Notes: generated by a model from the letters alone, not told the origin. 64,000 nucleotides of DNA from Oricola nitratireducens (GCF_014904745.1 NZ_JACZCS010000002.1:1-64000); one strand, 5' to 3'; shown: positions 17,148 through 25,146, counted from the stretch's first letter. Numbers and translations are program-made.

Positions 17148-17722
17148 CACGCACCCATGCGCCCAAGAATGGCGCTATCCACGATGCACAATGTGGTGTC
17201 TGGGAGATTCCCGAAACTTCGAGCGTCGACGTGATCCTCGAAGGAGGATACCGGGACGAAGCGATCGCCAGCTATCTTGCCCAGGCAAGTCCGCTCTACA
17301 ATGCACTGTCGCGCATTCTCGCGCAGCTCAGCGGAGTGCTGCTGCTGGCGACCACGCGCGGCCACCGGGACCTCTCACTGGATCATGCCATCTACACGAC
17401 GGCCGTCGAGCAGTTGACGGAAGCAAGGGAACGTCTCCGCGCGCTGAAGGCGCCGGCGGCGGCCTCGCGACATTACACGGCGCTTCAGGATCTCGCCGGT
17501 TGTCTGGCTGAGGCTGCGGAGAAGATGGACTCGCTCTCTGCCCTGCTTGGCCAGCAAGCCCGTGACGACGCCAAGCATGAAATCATTCGAAAGCTCCATG
17601 TCGTGCAGAGGCTTTTGATTGCGACGGCGGAGCCGGACGCCAACATCACCCCCGTGGACTTCAGCCATGCGTGCTGCACTTGCGGCGCATCGCATACAGG
17701 CGGATCCGAGAAGAACATCTGA
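17144..17722 (+). CDS. Small helical protein with vicinal cysteines, partner of the MBL hydrolase (copy A)
   Basis: Not a family I can name. It has 192 aa with no signal peptide or membrane segment. A long alpha-helical middle (about 45-165, rich in Ala, Leu, Glu) starts near AQLSGVLLLATTRG. It ends in a short cysteine motif, VDFSHACCTCG (Cys near 178, 179, 181). A distant relative lies at 46345-46905 with AQLGGLLVLAAAGG at the same place and VDFEQGCCAEH near the end. In both places the gene directly precedes an MBL-fold hydrolase gene. It overlaps the LacI stop by ATGA. The paired cysteines suggest redox or metal binding; a role as partner, chaperone or metal donor for the hydrolase is a guess from conserved order only. 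Confidence 0.75.
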   Translation: MTRTHAPKNGAIHDAQCGVWEIPETSSVDVILEGGYRDEAIASYLAQASPLYNALSRILAQLSGVLLLATTRGHRDLSLDHAIYTTAVEQLTEARERLRALKAPAAASRHYTALQDLAGCLAEAAEKMDSLSALLGQQARDDAKHEIIRKLHVVQRLLIATAEPDANITPVDFSHACCTCGASHTGGSEKNI

Positions 17723-17743
17723 AACCGAGCCTGGGAGGACCAA

Positions 17744-18631
17744 ATGGCCGACTATTCGATCCACGTGCTAGAATACAGCTACGTTCCGAAATACCACAAG
17801 AGCGGCGTGCTCTACGGCGCTCACAACGAGGGCTACGTCAAGCTGCCCTACTGCTACGTCCTCATTCGCAGCGAGGACCATGTCGCGCTTGTCGATGTCG
17901 GCTACAACGACCAGGACTATGGCAAGCATCTCGGCGACAAGTTCGGCGTGGAGAACTGGCGCTCACCCACGGTCGTCCTGGCCGAGTTCGGTCTGACGCC
18001 CAAGGACGTCGACACCGTCTTCATCACCCACGCACATTTCGACCATTTCGGTAACGTCGAGGATTTCCCGAACGCCACCTTCTACATCCAGCGAGACGAG
18101 ATCGAGAAATGGGTCTGGGCGATGTCCTTGCCGGAACGGCTGCGCTGGATGATGATCGCGGTCGATCCGGGCGACATCCTGCGGGGCGTAAACCTCGCCG
18201 CGGAGGGCAGGTTGAGGGTCGTCGAGGGGTCGCAGGAAGATGTCCTGCCGGGCATCGACGTTCACCTGGCGCGGGACAGCCACACTTTCGGCTCGATGTG
18301 GGTCACCGTGCGTAATGATGGCAAGACCGACAGCGAGGACACCTGGGTCCTGGCTGGAGACCTCGTCTATCAGTTCGCCAATCTGAAGAATGACGGCTCG
18401 GTGGTCGGAGTGGAAACCATGTACACCCCGGTCGGCCTCGCGGTCGGAAGCCAGATGAACCTGCTGCTCGCGACCGAGGAAATGATGAAGCAGGTGGGAT
18501 ACGACGATACCCGGGTCATCCCGATCCACGAGGAAGGTCTCGCCGATACCTTCCCGTCCCGCATCACCAAGGAAAACCTCCGCATCAGCGAGATCTGCCT
18601 CGCCGATGGCGCGAAGTCGGCGGTATCATGA
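17744..18631 (+). CDS. MBL-fold lactonase-like metallohydrolase (copy A)
   Basis: Metallo-beta-lactamase-fold hydrolase of the AiiA/AttM lactonase type, 295 aa, cytosolic. The two-metal site is complete: THAHFDH (HxHxDH), His in RDSHTFGS, Asp in LAGDLVY and His in IPIHEE. The Tyr three residues after that Asp matches the catalytic Tyr of AiiA. It starts at ATG 17744 after GGGAGG at 17731-17736, 21 bases behind the vicinal-cysteine gene, and its end overlaps the next gene by ATGA. A paralogue at 45453-46331 shares MADYSI, VLEY, GAH, THAH, FPNATFYIQ, KWVWAMSL and DILR. Given the catabolic context, the target is more likely a metabolic lactone or ester than a quorum signal, though the latter cannot be excluded. 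Confidence 0.88.
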   Translation: MADYSIHVLEYSYVPKYHKSGVLYGAHNEGYVKLPYCYVLIRSEDHVALVDVGYNDQDYGKHLGDKFGVENWRSPTVVLAEFGLTPKDVDTVFITHAHFDHFGNVEDFPNATFYIQRDEIEKWVWAMSLPERLRWMMIAVDPGDILRGVNLAAEGRLRVVEGSQEDVLPGIDVHLARDSHTFGSMWVTVRNDGKTDSEDTWVLAGDLVYQFANLKNDGSVVGVETMYTPVGLAVGSQMNLLLATEEMMKQVGYDDTRVIPIHEEGLADTFPSRITKENLRISEICLADGAKSAVS

Positions 18632-19587
18632 GCAGGACGGAACACCTGGGTTCGACCGGCGTCGCAATTGTCGGCGCCGGGCTGGTCGGTCTCGGTTGGG
18701 CGATCGTGTTCGCCCGGGCGGGCCTGAAGGTGCGGGTCTTCGACCGGAGCAAGGAACTCGTGGCGACGCTGCCGGCGAAGCTCGAGCAGTCCCTGTCCGA
18801 TCTCGAGAGCTTCGGCCTGATCGAGGCGCCGCAGGAGATCGGCAGTCGCGTTTCCTATTGCGACACGCTGGAAGAAGCGGTCGACGGGATCAGATATGTC
18901 CAGGAATCGGTTCTGGAGCGGGTGGATGTGAAACGCGCGCTCTACGAGCAACTGGACGGAATGCTCGGCCAGAACACGATCGTCGGATCGTCTTCTTCCG
19001 GCATTCCCTCGTCCGACTTCACCGAGGGATTGTCGATTTCGCCGCGCTGCCTCGTGGCGCATCCGGTCAATCCGCCTTATCTTGTGCCGGTCGTCGAGCT
19101 GGTCCCGGCGAGTTGGACGCTGCCCGAGGTTGTCGACCAGGTCGATGACCTTATGCATGCCGTCGGCCAGCATCCCGTCCGCGTCGCCCGGGAATTGCGG
19201 GGTTTTGTCCTGAACCGCCTGCAGGGCGTTCTGTTGCGCGAGGCCTGGGCGCTATTCGAGGAAGGGTACTGCTCGACCGCCGATCTCGACGCCACGATTT
19301 CGAAGGGGCTGGGATTGCGCTGGTCCTTCATCGGTCCGTTTGAGACCATCGACCTGAACGCGCCCGGCGGCGTGCGCGACTATGCCAACCGGTTGGGTGG
19401 TCTGTATCTCGATATCGTCAGGGAACGGGGCGAACCGCAACCCTGGAGCGAAGAATTGATCGCGCGGGTCGATGCCGAAAGGCGGGATGCGCTGCCTCTG
19501 GACGGTCTTCAGGACCGCACCGAATGGCGAGACCGGCGCCTCATGGCCGTGGCGGCGCACAAACGCGATATGGAGGCGAGCGAATAA
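18628..19587 (+). CDS. 3-hydroxyacyl-CoA dehydrogenase-family 3-hydroxyacid dehydrogenase, operon 2
   Basis: Paralogue of the enzyme at 4422-5369, 319 aa. NAD site IVGAGLVGLGW, SSSSGIPSSDF, HPVNPPYLVPVVELVP with the active-site His, and NRLQGVLLREAWALFEEG are visible. The run GPFETIDLNAPGGVRDYA is shared with the operon 1 copy. Like that copy it should oxidise a 3-hydroxy acid to a 3-keto acid with NAD. It is coupled to the MBL hydrolase gene by a 4-base overlap, which suggests that hydrolase and dehydrogenase act in sequence (lactone to hydroxy acid to keto acid). No BKACE lies in this operon; the operon 1 enzyme could serve both. Confidence 0.85.
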   Translation: MSRTEHLGSTGVAIVGAGLVGLGWAIVFARAGLKVRVFDRSKELVATLPAKLEQSLSDLESFGLIEAPQEIGSRVSYCDTLEEAVDGIRYVQESVLERVDVKRALYEQLDGMLGQNTIVGSSSSGIPSSDFTEGLSISPRCLVAHPVNPPYLVPVVELVPASWTLPEVVDQVDDLMHAVGQHPVRVARELRGFVLNRLQGVLLREAWALFEEGYCSTADLDATISKGLGLRWSFIGPFETIDLNAPGGVRDYANRLGGLYLDIVRERGEPQPWSEELIARVDAERRDALPLDGLQDRTEWRDRRLMAVAAHKRDMEASE

Positions 19588-19648
19588 TGTCCCGCGAAGC
19601 CGAGCGTTGCCGATTCCGGCTTCAGACATAGCGGGTCGGTTCCAAGGC

Positions 19649-20413
19649 ATGACGGCTGTGAACTTTCCCAATTTCCGTCTCGACGGCCGCCGGGCGCTTG
19701 TTACCGGCGCCGGACGCGGTATCGGCAAGGCGATTGCTGAGGCCTATGCCGCGGCCGGCGTGGCGGTCACGCTTTGCGCCCGAACGGGCGATGAGATATC
19801 CGCCGTCGCCAATGCCCTTCGGTCCGAAGGACTTAAAGCGGATGTGCTCGTCGCCGATGTCACGGACATCGATGCATTCGAGGCGCACGTCGCGGGAAGG
19901 CCTGCCTTCGACATCCTGGTCAACAACGCCGGTACGAACCGCCCGAAGCCGCAGTTGGAGGTGACGGCCGAGGACTATGACGCGGTGATGAATTTAAATA
20001 TGCGTGCGGCGTATTTCGCGACGCAGGCGGTCACGCGTCGGATGATTGCCGAGGAGCGCTCCGGTTCGGTCATCAACATGTCTTCCCAGATGGGCCATGT
20101 CGGGGCCGCGAACCGGACGCTCTATTGCGCCTCGAAATGGGCGATCGAGGGCTTCACCAAGGCATTGGCCGTCGAACTGGGTCCGCACGGAATTCGGATC
20201 AACACGATTTGCCCCACCTTCATCGAAACCCCCATGACGAAACCATATTTTGAAGACGAAACGTTTCGGGCGTCTGTTCTTTCGAAAATCAAGCTCGGGC
20301 GGTTGGGACAAGTGGGCGACGTCACCGGTGCAGCGATCTTTCTTGCGTCCGATGCCTCGTCTTTGATGACCGGTAGCGCGGTGATGCTCGACGGCGGCTG
20401 GACGGCGGATTAG
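19649..20413 (+). CDS. SDR-family dehydrogenase, operon 2
   Basis: Short-chain dehydrogenase of 254 aa, similar in type to gluconate 5-dehydrogenase or 3-oxoacyl reductases. It shows TGAGRGIGKAIAEAYA near residue 17, NNAGTNRP, catalytic SSQMGHVG, and YCASKWAIEGF with Tyr and Lys; the C-terminal AVMLDGGWTAD is typical. ATG 19649 is chosen because it gives the usual N-terminus; a longer frame would overlap the previous gene. The ribosome site (CCAAGGC) is weak and the gap to the previous gene is 61 bases. It is the last intact gene of operon 2; the sequence then runs into a truncated kinase gene. Substrate unknown. Confidence 0.82.
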   Translation: MTAVNFPNFRLDGRRALVTGAGRGIGKAIAEAYAAAGVAVTLCARTGDEISAVANALRSEGLKADVLVADVTDIDAFEAHVAGRPAFDILVNNAGTNRPKPQLEVTAEDYDAVMNLNMRAAYFATQAVTRRMIAEERSGSVINMSSQMGHVGAANRTLYCASKWAIEGFTKALAVELGPHGIRINTICPTFIETPMTKPYFEDETFRASVLSKIKLGRLGQVGDVTGAAIFLASDASSLMTGSAVMLDGGWTAD

Positions 20414-20580
20414 CGGAATTTCCGTTCCATGGACGTTTCAAATCGGCGAGGTCACGGTGTGGACGGATTGAAAATGGCCCTTATGGAAGATCGGAGAGCA
20501 GGGGTATGAATGTGGAATCCCACAATTGGCCCGGAGCAGATCGCATACGTAGTGGTAATTTTTGAAAAGGATGTGCCGGA

Positions 20581-20664
20581 ATGCTGCTTGGCACAATCGG
20601 TGACGATTTTACCGGCTCCAGCGATATAGCGAATATGCTGGCAAAGGGTGGTGGATTCAACTGA
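20581..20664 (+). pseudogene. Truncated OtnK-type four-carbon acid sugar kinase (N-terminal stump)
   Basis: Twenty-seven codons starting at ATG 20581, with a good ribosome site (AAAGGA at 20566-20571). They encode MLLGTIGDDFTGSSDIANML followed by AKGGG. This is the characteristic start of the OtnK/DUF1537 kinase family (usually about 420 aa; MLLGVIADDFTGATDIA in many members). Homology ends near 20655 and a TGA follows at 20662. The rest of the gene is not in the window. This suggests operon 2 once included phosphorylation of a four-carbon sugar acid such as threonate or erythronate, and that insertion or deletion linked to the neighbouring integrase removed it. Confidence 0.75.
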
Positions 20665-20969
20665 TCGCCGCAACACACTCAGCAAACTTCTCCGCTGGGG
20701 TTTGGGATAGGCAGCTAATTGAGCTTTTCCGCGTTGGGCAGGAAGCTGCAGCGGGAACGATGGCCGCTTCTGGCACCAAACGGACTTTTCGCGGTCCGCC
20801 CTGCGGTGTCTGCTTTGGGTTGCATTCCTGCCCGGCTGTCTTCTGGTGCCGATAACGGATATTGCCGGGTAGGCGGCAAAGAGCCCGCTTTATGCCAATC
20901 GCGAAATTCAACAGCTGTTCGCAGACTCAGTCCCAGCTCCTGGCGCGAATAACTTCCGGCCCTGCTTTA
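20665..20969. other. Intergenic debris between the kinase stump and the HGGxSTG remnant
   Basis: I see no convincing gene, repeat or RNA here. Short open frames on both strands lack ribosome sites and family motifs. It is probably leftover sequence from the collapsed integrative element. Confidence 0.4.
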
Positions 20970-21320
20970 TCAAAGCGCCCACGGCGAAATGCGTCGGATC
21001 CGTCTCCATCGCTTGCGCCGAGTCGGGTTGGACTCGTCGTTAAGTTGCGTATCAGCTTGTTTCGGCTTCAATCTGACGTCACGCTTCGGCTCATTTGTAT
21101 TGTCAACTTCGTTAACGCGGTTCCAGCGTCGAAGCTGGGCGTCGCGTATCCGTCTTTTACCTGCATGTGTTTTTGGACCGGTCGACAAGCCGCCATGGAG
21201 CTTGCAGCGTTTCTTACCGGGTAGCACCGGCTTGCCGCACTTTCCACCCAGCCGGGTCTTGGCTCCGCATCGCGGGCGCTGATGTGTTGGTAGTGCTGCG
21301 CCTGTCAGATCGAGACCAAT
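20970..21320 (-). pseudogene. HGGxSTG-domain protein, 5' end missing
   Basis: On the minus strand the frame reads RCGAKTRLGGKCGKP, KKRCKLHGGLSTGPKT and RIRDAQLRRW before stopping at 20970. This is the compact HGGxSTG module found in many short phage-, plasmid- and island-associated proteins of alphaproteobacteria; two Cys and one His may bind metal. No start codon precedes the homology. Upstream the same frame runs into the integrase gene in a different reading frame, so the true 5' end appears lost at a junction near 21.32 kb. Translation from an unusual start cannot be excluded, but this is most likely a decayed cargo gene. Confidence 0.6.
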
Positions 21321-22413
21321 AGGCGCGCTCAGTCGGATCGCCCTGGATATGGGCGAGAGCGCCTTCCGCGACCTCACGCGGGTGAGCGGTCTCGTCACCG
21401 GCCCAGTCCCTGAAGGCGCTGCGGAACCCATGCACGGTGTAATCTCCGAGGTTCATGCGACGCATCAACATCCCCATGGACATGTTGGAAAGCGGCCGGT
21501 TGGGTTTTTGTCCCGGAAAGACAAAGTCAGAGTGTCGTGTTTCGGAAAGATCTCGAAGCACAGACATAGCTTCCGAAGAGAGAGGGATGCGGTGCGTTCG
21601 GCCGGCCTTCATCCTGTCGGCCGGAATTGTCCATAACTTCCGGTTAAGATCTATCTCGGACCAGCCGGCATTCAGCGCCTCGCCCGAGCGGCAAGCCGTC
21701 AGAACCACAAGCTGCAGACAACGCGCCGCCATGGCATCGATGCTGCCTAGCCGTCGATAGAGCTCAGGCACCTCACGATAAGGCATGGCGGCATGGTGCC
21801 CACGTTGCAGTTTGGAAGGAGCCGGCAAAAGGTTTTTCAGATGGCCGCGCCAGAGAGCGGGGTTCTCTCCCGATCGCCAGCCTCGAGATTTCGCATAGTC
21901 GAGAACACGTTCGATTCGTCCTCTCAGACGCGACGCGGTCTCGTGTTTTTTCGTCCAGATCGGGGAAAGTATCGCCAAGATGTCGTCGGTCGTGATCTGG
22001 TCGACGGGTTTGCTATGGATTGCCCGACAATAGGTAGGGCCAAGCGTCATGCGCCACTGTGCGCGGTGCTTTTCGTTGCGCCACTGGTTTTCCATGGTTG
22101 TCAGGAAGAGGTCGGCACATTCCGAAAAGGTCGGTGTTCTTTCTACACTGCGAACTACCGCCGGATTTGATCCGGTCGCCACTTTCTCGCGCATGTCCGA
22201 TGCCAATCGGCGAGCATGCGAGAGCTTCACCGCGGGATATGGGCCCAGACCAAGCGCCTTTCGGCGTCCGCCCGACGTGTACATGAAGATCCAGCTCTTC
22301 GATCCACCTGGTTTCACGTTCAGATATAGACCGCCACCATCGCTGTGACGTCCGGGCGTTAGATCGGAACTGCGGATCCGTGTATCTGAGAGCTTGTGAA
22401 GCGAACGAGCCAT
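21214..22413 (-). CDS. P4-type tyrosine recombinase (integrase) with a replaced C-terminal tail
   Basis: Site-specific recombinase that would move an integrative element, 399 aa. It has the N-terminal DUF4102-like arm-binding region (DGGGLYLNVKPGGSKSWIF), the SAM-like core-binding domain, and the catalytic domain with Arg in TACRSGEAL, HGFRSAFRDWA (His and Arg) and REVAEGALAH (His), ending near the catalytic Tyr in ERAYW. In relatives that Tyr is followed by a conserved RRGD/RSD...KRRxLMxAW helix. Here the frame instead gives SRSDRRSTTNTSAP, and the other frame from the same point encodes the HGGxSTG protein. A deletion probably joined the two genes, so activity is doubtful. No tRNA target is seen next to it. 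Confidence 0.8.
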   Translation of the reverse strand: MARSLHKLSDTRIRSSDLTPGRHSDGGGLYLNVKPGGSKSWIFMYTSGGRRKALGLGPYPAVKLSHARRLASDMREKVATGSNPAVVRSVERTPTFSECADLFLTTMENQWRNEKHRAQWRMTLGPTYCRAIHSKPVDQITTDDILAILSPIWTKKHETASRLRGRIERVLDYAKSRGWRSGENPALWRGHLKNLLPAPSKLQRGHHAAMPYREVPELYRRLGSIDAMAARCLQLVVLTACRSGEALNAGWSEIDLNRKLWTIPADRMKAGRTHRIPLSSEAMSVLRDLSETRHSDFVFPGQKPNRPLSNMSMGMLMRRMNLGDYTVHGFRSAFRDWAGDETAHPREVAEGALAHIQGDPTERAYWSRSDRRSTTNTSAPAMRSQDPAGWKVRQAGATR

Positions 22414-22415
22414 TG

Positions 22416-22439
22416 TGTATGCACTTTTGTATGCACTTT
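22416..22439. repeat. Direct repeat TGTATGCACTTT x2 before the integrase
   Basis: Two adjacent 12-base copies (22416-22427 and 22428-22439) lie just upstream of the integrase start codon. Such a position fits an autoregulatory or recombinase arm site. TGTATGCA also occurs in the GntR/Tcu control region at 23687. Confidence 0.5.
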
Positions 22440-22898
22440 AGTGCGTAGATGTGCAGATACAATGATGGACAATCAAGGACGGATCAATGGTAAACCATCG
22501 AAAATGTGGGTATTTACGTAATGTACATACACGGTCTGACACGCCAATGAACTGAAGTTAGGCGGACCCCCTCTCCGCCAACTGGCTTTTACTTTCCGCC
22601 AGCGCGAAAGCCGCATTTCCGGCTGATTCCGCGCTTGCCCGCCCCGTATGAGGGCAACAGGCCATGGAAAGTCACTACGGTCTCTCGCCGTTGCCGGAGG
22701 AGGAGCAGGCGAAAGCGAAGACCTGCGGACCGCGGGAAATGGCCGCTCCAGAGAAGGCACGCGCTCCGAAGCCTGCCCCGGCTCTTGAGTTGGTCTCCGA
22801 CAAGGCAGCCGCGGGCGGATATCCGGGTGGACCGCAAGGGCAACGGTGGCCGGCGATGAAGACGAAGGCGCGGTCAAGATGGCTAGATGCGGAGAATG
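22440..22898. other. Intergenic stretch upstream of the integrase, no gene assigned
   Basis: Open frames exist on both strands (for example 22664-23047 plus and 22877-22473 minus) but neither has a family motif, a sound ribosome site or normal codon bias. This is presumably more element debris. The right boundary of the integrated element should lie between here and the GntR gene. Confidence 0.4.
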
Positions 22899-23606
22899 TT
22901 ACTCAGATGTTGACTTCACCGCAGCGGATTGTGCCAGCGCTCCGGCGGAGAACAGCATTTTCAACCGCCCGTCCAGCGCGTTGGCGATATGGCTGCGCGC
23001 CGCGGCTTCGGCGAGCGACGGGTCGCGGTTTTCGATCGCTTCAATGATGGCGCGATGTTCGGCGCGTGCGGCTTCCTTACGTCCGGGTACCGAGAATGTC
23101 GTATCCGGCAGTAGCGCTAGAGAGTCGTTGAGATCCTCGAGCATCCGCATGAGATAGCTGTTATGGGCCGCCTCGTAGACTGCCTCGTGGAACATAGTAT
23201 TGGCGCGCGCGGCTTCCAAGGCTGTCTTTTGCTGCGAATCGAATAGGGCTGCGGCATGTCGCAGGCTGGCTACTTCGGCGGCCGAGGCATTTTCAGCGGC
23301 AAACGATGCGGCTGCTCCTTCCAGCCTGGCGCGTACAGCGTACAACTCCATGACTTGCGGACGGCCCAGTTTGGCCACCGCCATACCGCCACTGGACGTT
23401 TCAAGCAATCCGCGTTCCTGCAAGCGTGCGAATGCTTCGCGGACCGGCGTCCTGCTTACCGCCAGCATTTTGGCGATATCCTCCTCGCGAAGGCGGGTAC
23501 CCGGTGACAACTCTCCTGATCGAATTCGGTCTACCAGATCGCGGTACACTTTGTTGCCGCGCGAAGCCTCGCCGCGTCCTCGTGTCGCTTGGCTGTCCTT
23601 TGCCAT
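22899..23606 (-). CDS. GntR-family regulator (FadR/FCD subgroup)
   Basis: Ligand-responsive repressor, 235 aa. The N-terminal winged helix-turn-helix is plain (LREEDIAKMLAVSRTPVREA), followed by the all-helical FCD effector domain with AVRARLEGAAA, FHEAVYEAAHN and the late AEHRAIIEAIENRDP and AARSHI motifs, where Asp/His residues bind metal and carboxylates. The start is set at ATG 23606, giving the usual length; longer versions would run through the operator. It is divergent from the tcuA-like gene and should control it through the inverted repeat at 23672-23709. Known tcu loci usually use a LysR regulator, so a GntR here is a regulatory swap. Confidence 0.88.
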   Translation of the reverse strand: MAKDSQATRGRGEASRGNKVYRDLVDRIRSGELSPGTRLREEDIAKMLAVSRTPVREAFARLQERGLLETSSGGMAVAKLGRPQVMELYAVRARLEGAAASFAAENASAAEVASLRHAAALFDSQQKTALEAARANTMFHEAVYEAAHNSYLMRMLEDLNDSLALLPDTTFSVPGRKEAARAEHRAIIEAIENRDPSLAEAAARSHIANALDGRLKMLFSAGALAQSAAVKSTSE

Positions 23607-23671
23607 ATCTCGTCTCGAATTCTCCGGCTGCGGGAATCGTTTAGGCACCATAGGCGAATTTTCCCTAAAAA

Positions 23672-23709
23672 ACATCTGGACACCCTTGTATGCAGTAGTG
23701 TGCAGATGT
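23672..23709. promoter_or_regulatory. Probable GntR operator in the divergent GntR/TcuA control region
   Basis: ACATCTGGACAC (23672-23683) and GTGTGCAGATGT (23698-23709) form a 12-base inverted repeat with one mismatch around 14 bases. Between and overlapping them is TGTATGCAGTAGTGTGCA. It lies between the divergent start codons (23606 and 23749), as expected for an autoregulated FCD-type GntR repressor. Confidence 0.65.
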
Positions 23710-23748
23710 ATTCGTTTCGATGTTTGGCAAGCCTGCAGGGAGGTTGAA

Positions 23749-25146
23749 ATGCAAGCCCCGCCCAATGAGGTGGATGTGCTGGTTGTCGGCGGCGGCAACG
23801 CCGCCTTGTGCGCAGCTATCGCTGCGAGGCGCGACGGCGCTTCGGTCCTGGTCGTGGAAGGCGCTCCCAAATTCTACCGAGGCGGCAATACGCGGCACAC
23901 GCGCAACATGCGCTGCGCACACGATACGGCGACCGAACACCTGACCGGCCCCTATACCGAGGCCGAGTTCTGGGACGATCTCCTGCGCGTGACGGAGGGC
24001 AATACGGACGAAGGCCTTGCCCGTTTCATGATCGTGCAGTCCAAGGAGATGCTGACCTGGATCGCGGAACAGGGCGTGCGATTCCAGCCCTCGCTTGGAG
24101 GCACCCTCAGTCTCGGACGCACCAATTCTTTCTTTCTCGGCGGCGGAAGGGCGATGCTGAATGCGCTCTACCGGACCGCGGAAGAACTCGGCGTCTCCGT
24201 TCTCTATGACGCGCCGGTTATCGGACTGGACATCGACAACGGACGTTTCCGCTCCGCGACGATCCGCATGGACGGCGCCGATCATACAGTGCGGGCAAAG
24301 GCGCTCGTGGTGGCAGCCGGCGGTTTCGAAGCCAATATCGAATGGCTTAAAGAGGGCTGGGGCGAGCCCGCGGAGAATTTCCTCATTCGAGGAACGCCTT
24401 ATAATCGCGGCGATGTCCTGAAGATGCTGCTCGACAGTGGCGTCGAGGCGATCGGCGATCCGACCCAGTGCCATGCGGTTGCCATCGACGCGCGTGCTCC
24501 GAAATTCGACGGCGGCATCATCACCCGGCTCGACTGCGTTGTGTTCGGTATTGTTGTCAACAAGAACGCGGAACGGTTCTACGACGAAGGTGAGGATTTC
24601 TGGCCGAAGCGCTATGCAATCTGGGGTCGGCTCGTAGCCGCTCAACCGGAGCAGATTGCGTATATCGTCTTCGACGCCAAATCACTGAAAATGTTCATGC
24701 CGTCGCTGTTCCCGCCGATCGAGGCGGACTGCATCACTGGGCTTGCCAACAAGCTCGGTCTGCCGGTCGAGGCCTTCGAAATGACGGTCTCTGGTTTCAA
24801 TGCTGCCGTACGGCAAGGCAGCTTCGACCACACCGAACTCGATGATTGCCGCACGGAAGGCCTGACACCGCCGAAAAGTCATTGGGCGTGCCCTATCGAT
24901 ACCGCTCCCTTCTATGCCTACCCGGTGCGACCCGGCATCACGTTCACCTATCTCGGGACGCGCGTCGACCGGGACGCGCGCATGCAAATGGCGGATGGCG
25001 GCGCATCCGGGAACATGTTCGCCGCCGGCGAGATCATGGCCGGCAATGTGCTCGGCAAGGGCTATGCCGCCGGGATCGGCATGACAATCGGCAGCGTCTT
25101 TGGACGGATCGCAGGAGAAAGGGCGGCCAAGCATGCACGCGACTGA
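23749..25146 (+). CDS. tcuA: FAD-dependent tricarballylate dehydrogenase-like flavoprotein
   Basis: Fumarate reductase/succinate dehydrogenase-type flavoprotein, 465 aa. The family member TcuA oxidises tricarballylate to cis-aconitate. The dinucleotide-binding motif VVGGGNAALCAAIAAR is at the N-terminus, followed by RGGNTRHTRNMRCAH, AAGGFEAN, and the C-terminal FAD motif GEIMAGNVLGKGYAAGIG. ATG 23749 follows GGGAGG at 23738-23743. The coding end overlaps the next gene by 14 bases, so the flavoprotein and electron acceptor are made together. It could act on a related tricarboxylate or unsaturated dicarboxylate; the match to TcuA rests on motif pattern and on the TcuB neighbour. No TcuC-type transporter lies beside it. 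Confidence 0.82.
   Translation: MQAPPNEVDVLVVGGGNAALCAAIAARRDGASVLVVEGAPKFYRGGNTRHTRNMRCAHDTATEHLTGPYTEAEFWDDLLRVTEGNTDEGLARFMIVQSKEMLTWIAEQGVRFQPSLGGTLSLGRTNSFFLGGGRAMLNALYRTAEELGVSVLYDAPVIGLDIDNGRFRSATIRMDGADHTVRAKALVVAAGGFEANIEWLKEGWGEPAENFLIRGTPYNRGDVLKMLLDSGVEAIGDPTQCHAVAIDARAPKFDGGIITRLDCVVFGIVVNKNAERFYDEGEDFWPKRYAIWGRLVAAQPEQIAYIVFDAKSLKMFMPSLFPPIEADCITGLANKLGLPVEAFEMTVSGFNAAVRQGSFDHTELDDCRTEGLTPPKSHWACPIDTAPFYAYPVRPGITFTYLGTRVDRDARMQMADGGASGNMFAAGEIMAGNVLGKGYAAGIGMTIGSVFGRIAGERAAKHARD

Noticed and set aside
17744-18631. Calling the MBL hydrolase an acyl-homoserine lactonase
   Set aside because: The active site fits, but many MBL lactonases share it, and the operon is catabolic with no quorum-sensing gene nearby.
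20256-20271. CGAAACGTTTCG palindrome resembling the LacI sites
   Set aside because: It lies inside the SDR coding region and lacks the outer TTGG/CCAA bases shared by the three intergenic sites.
21900-21916. GAGAACACGTTC, partly like the AGAAC operator
   Set aside because: Inside the integrase gene, no promoter layout, and the arms do not match the two intergenic sites.
22664-23047. 127-codon plus-strand open frame beside the integrase
   Set aside because: Its second half is antisense to the GntR gene and the first half has no family feature.
20581-23606. An intact genomic island or prophage around the integrase
   Set aside because: Only the integrase, an HGGxSTG fragment and debris are present; no structural, replication or att-site pair or tRNA target can be seen.
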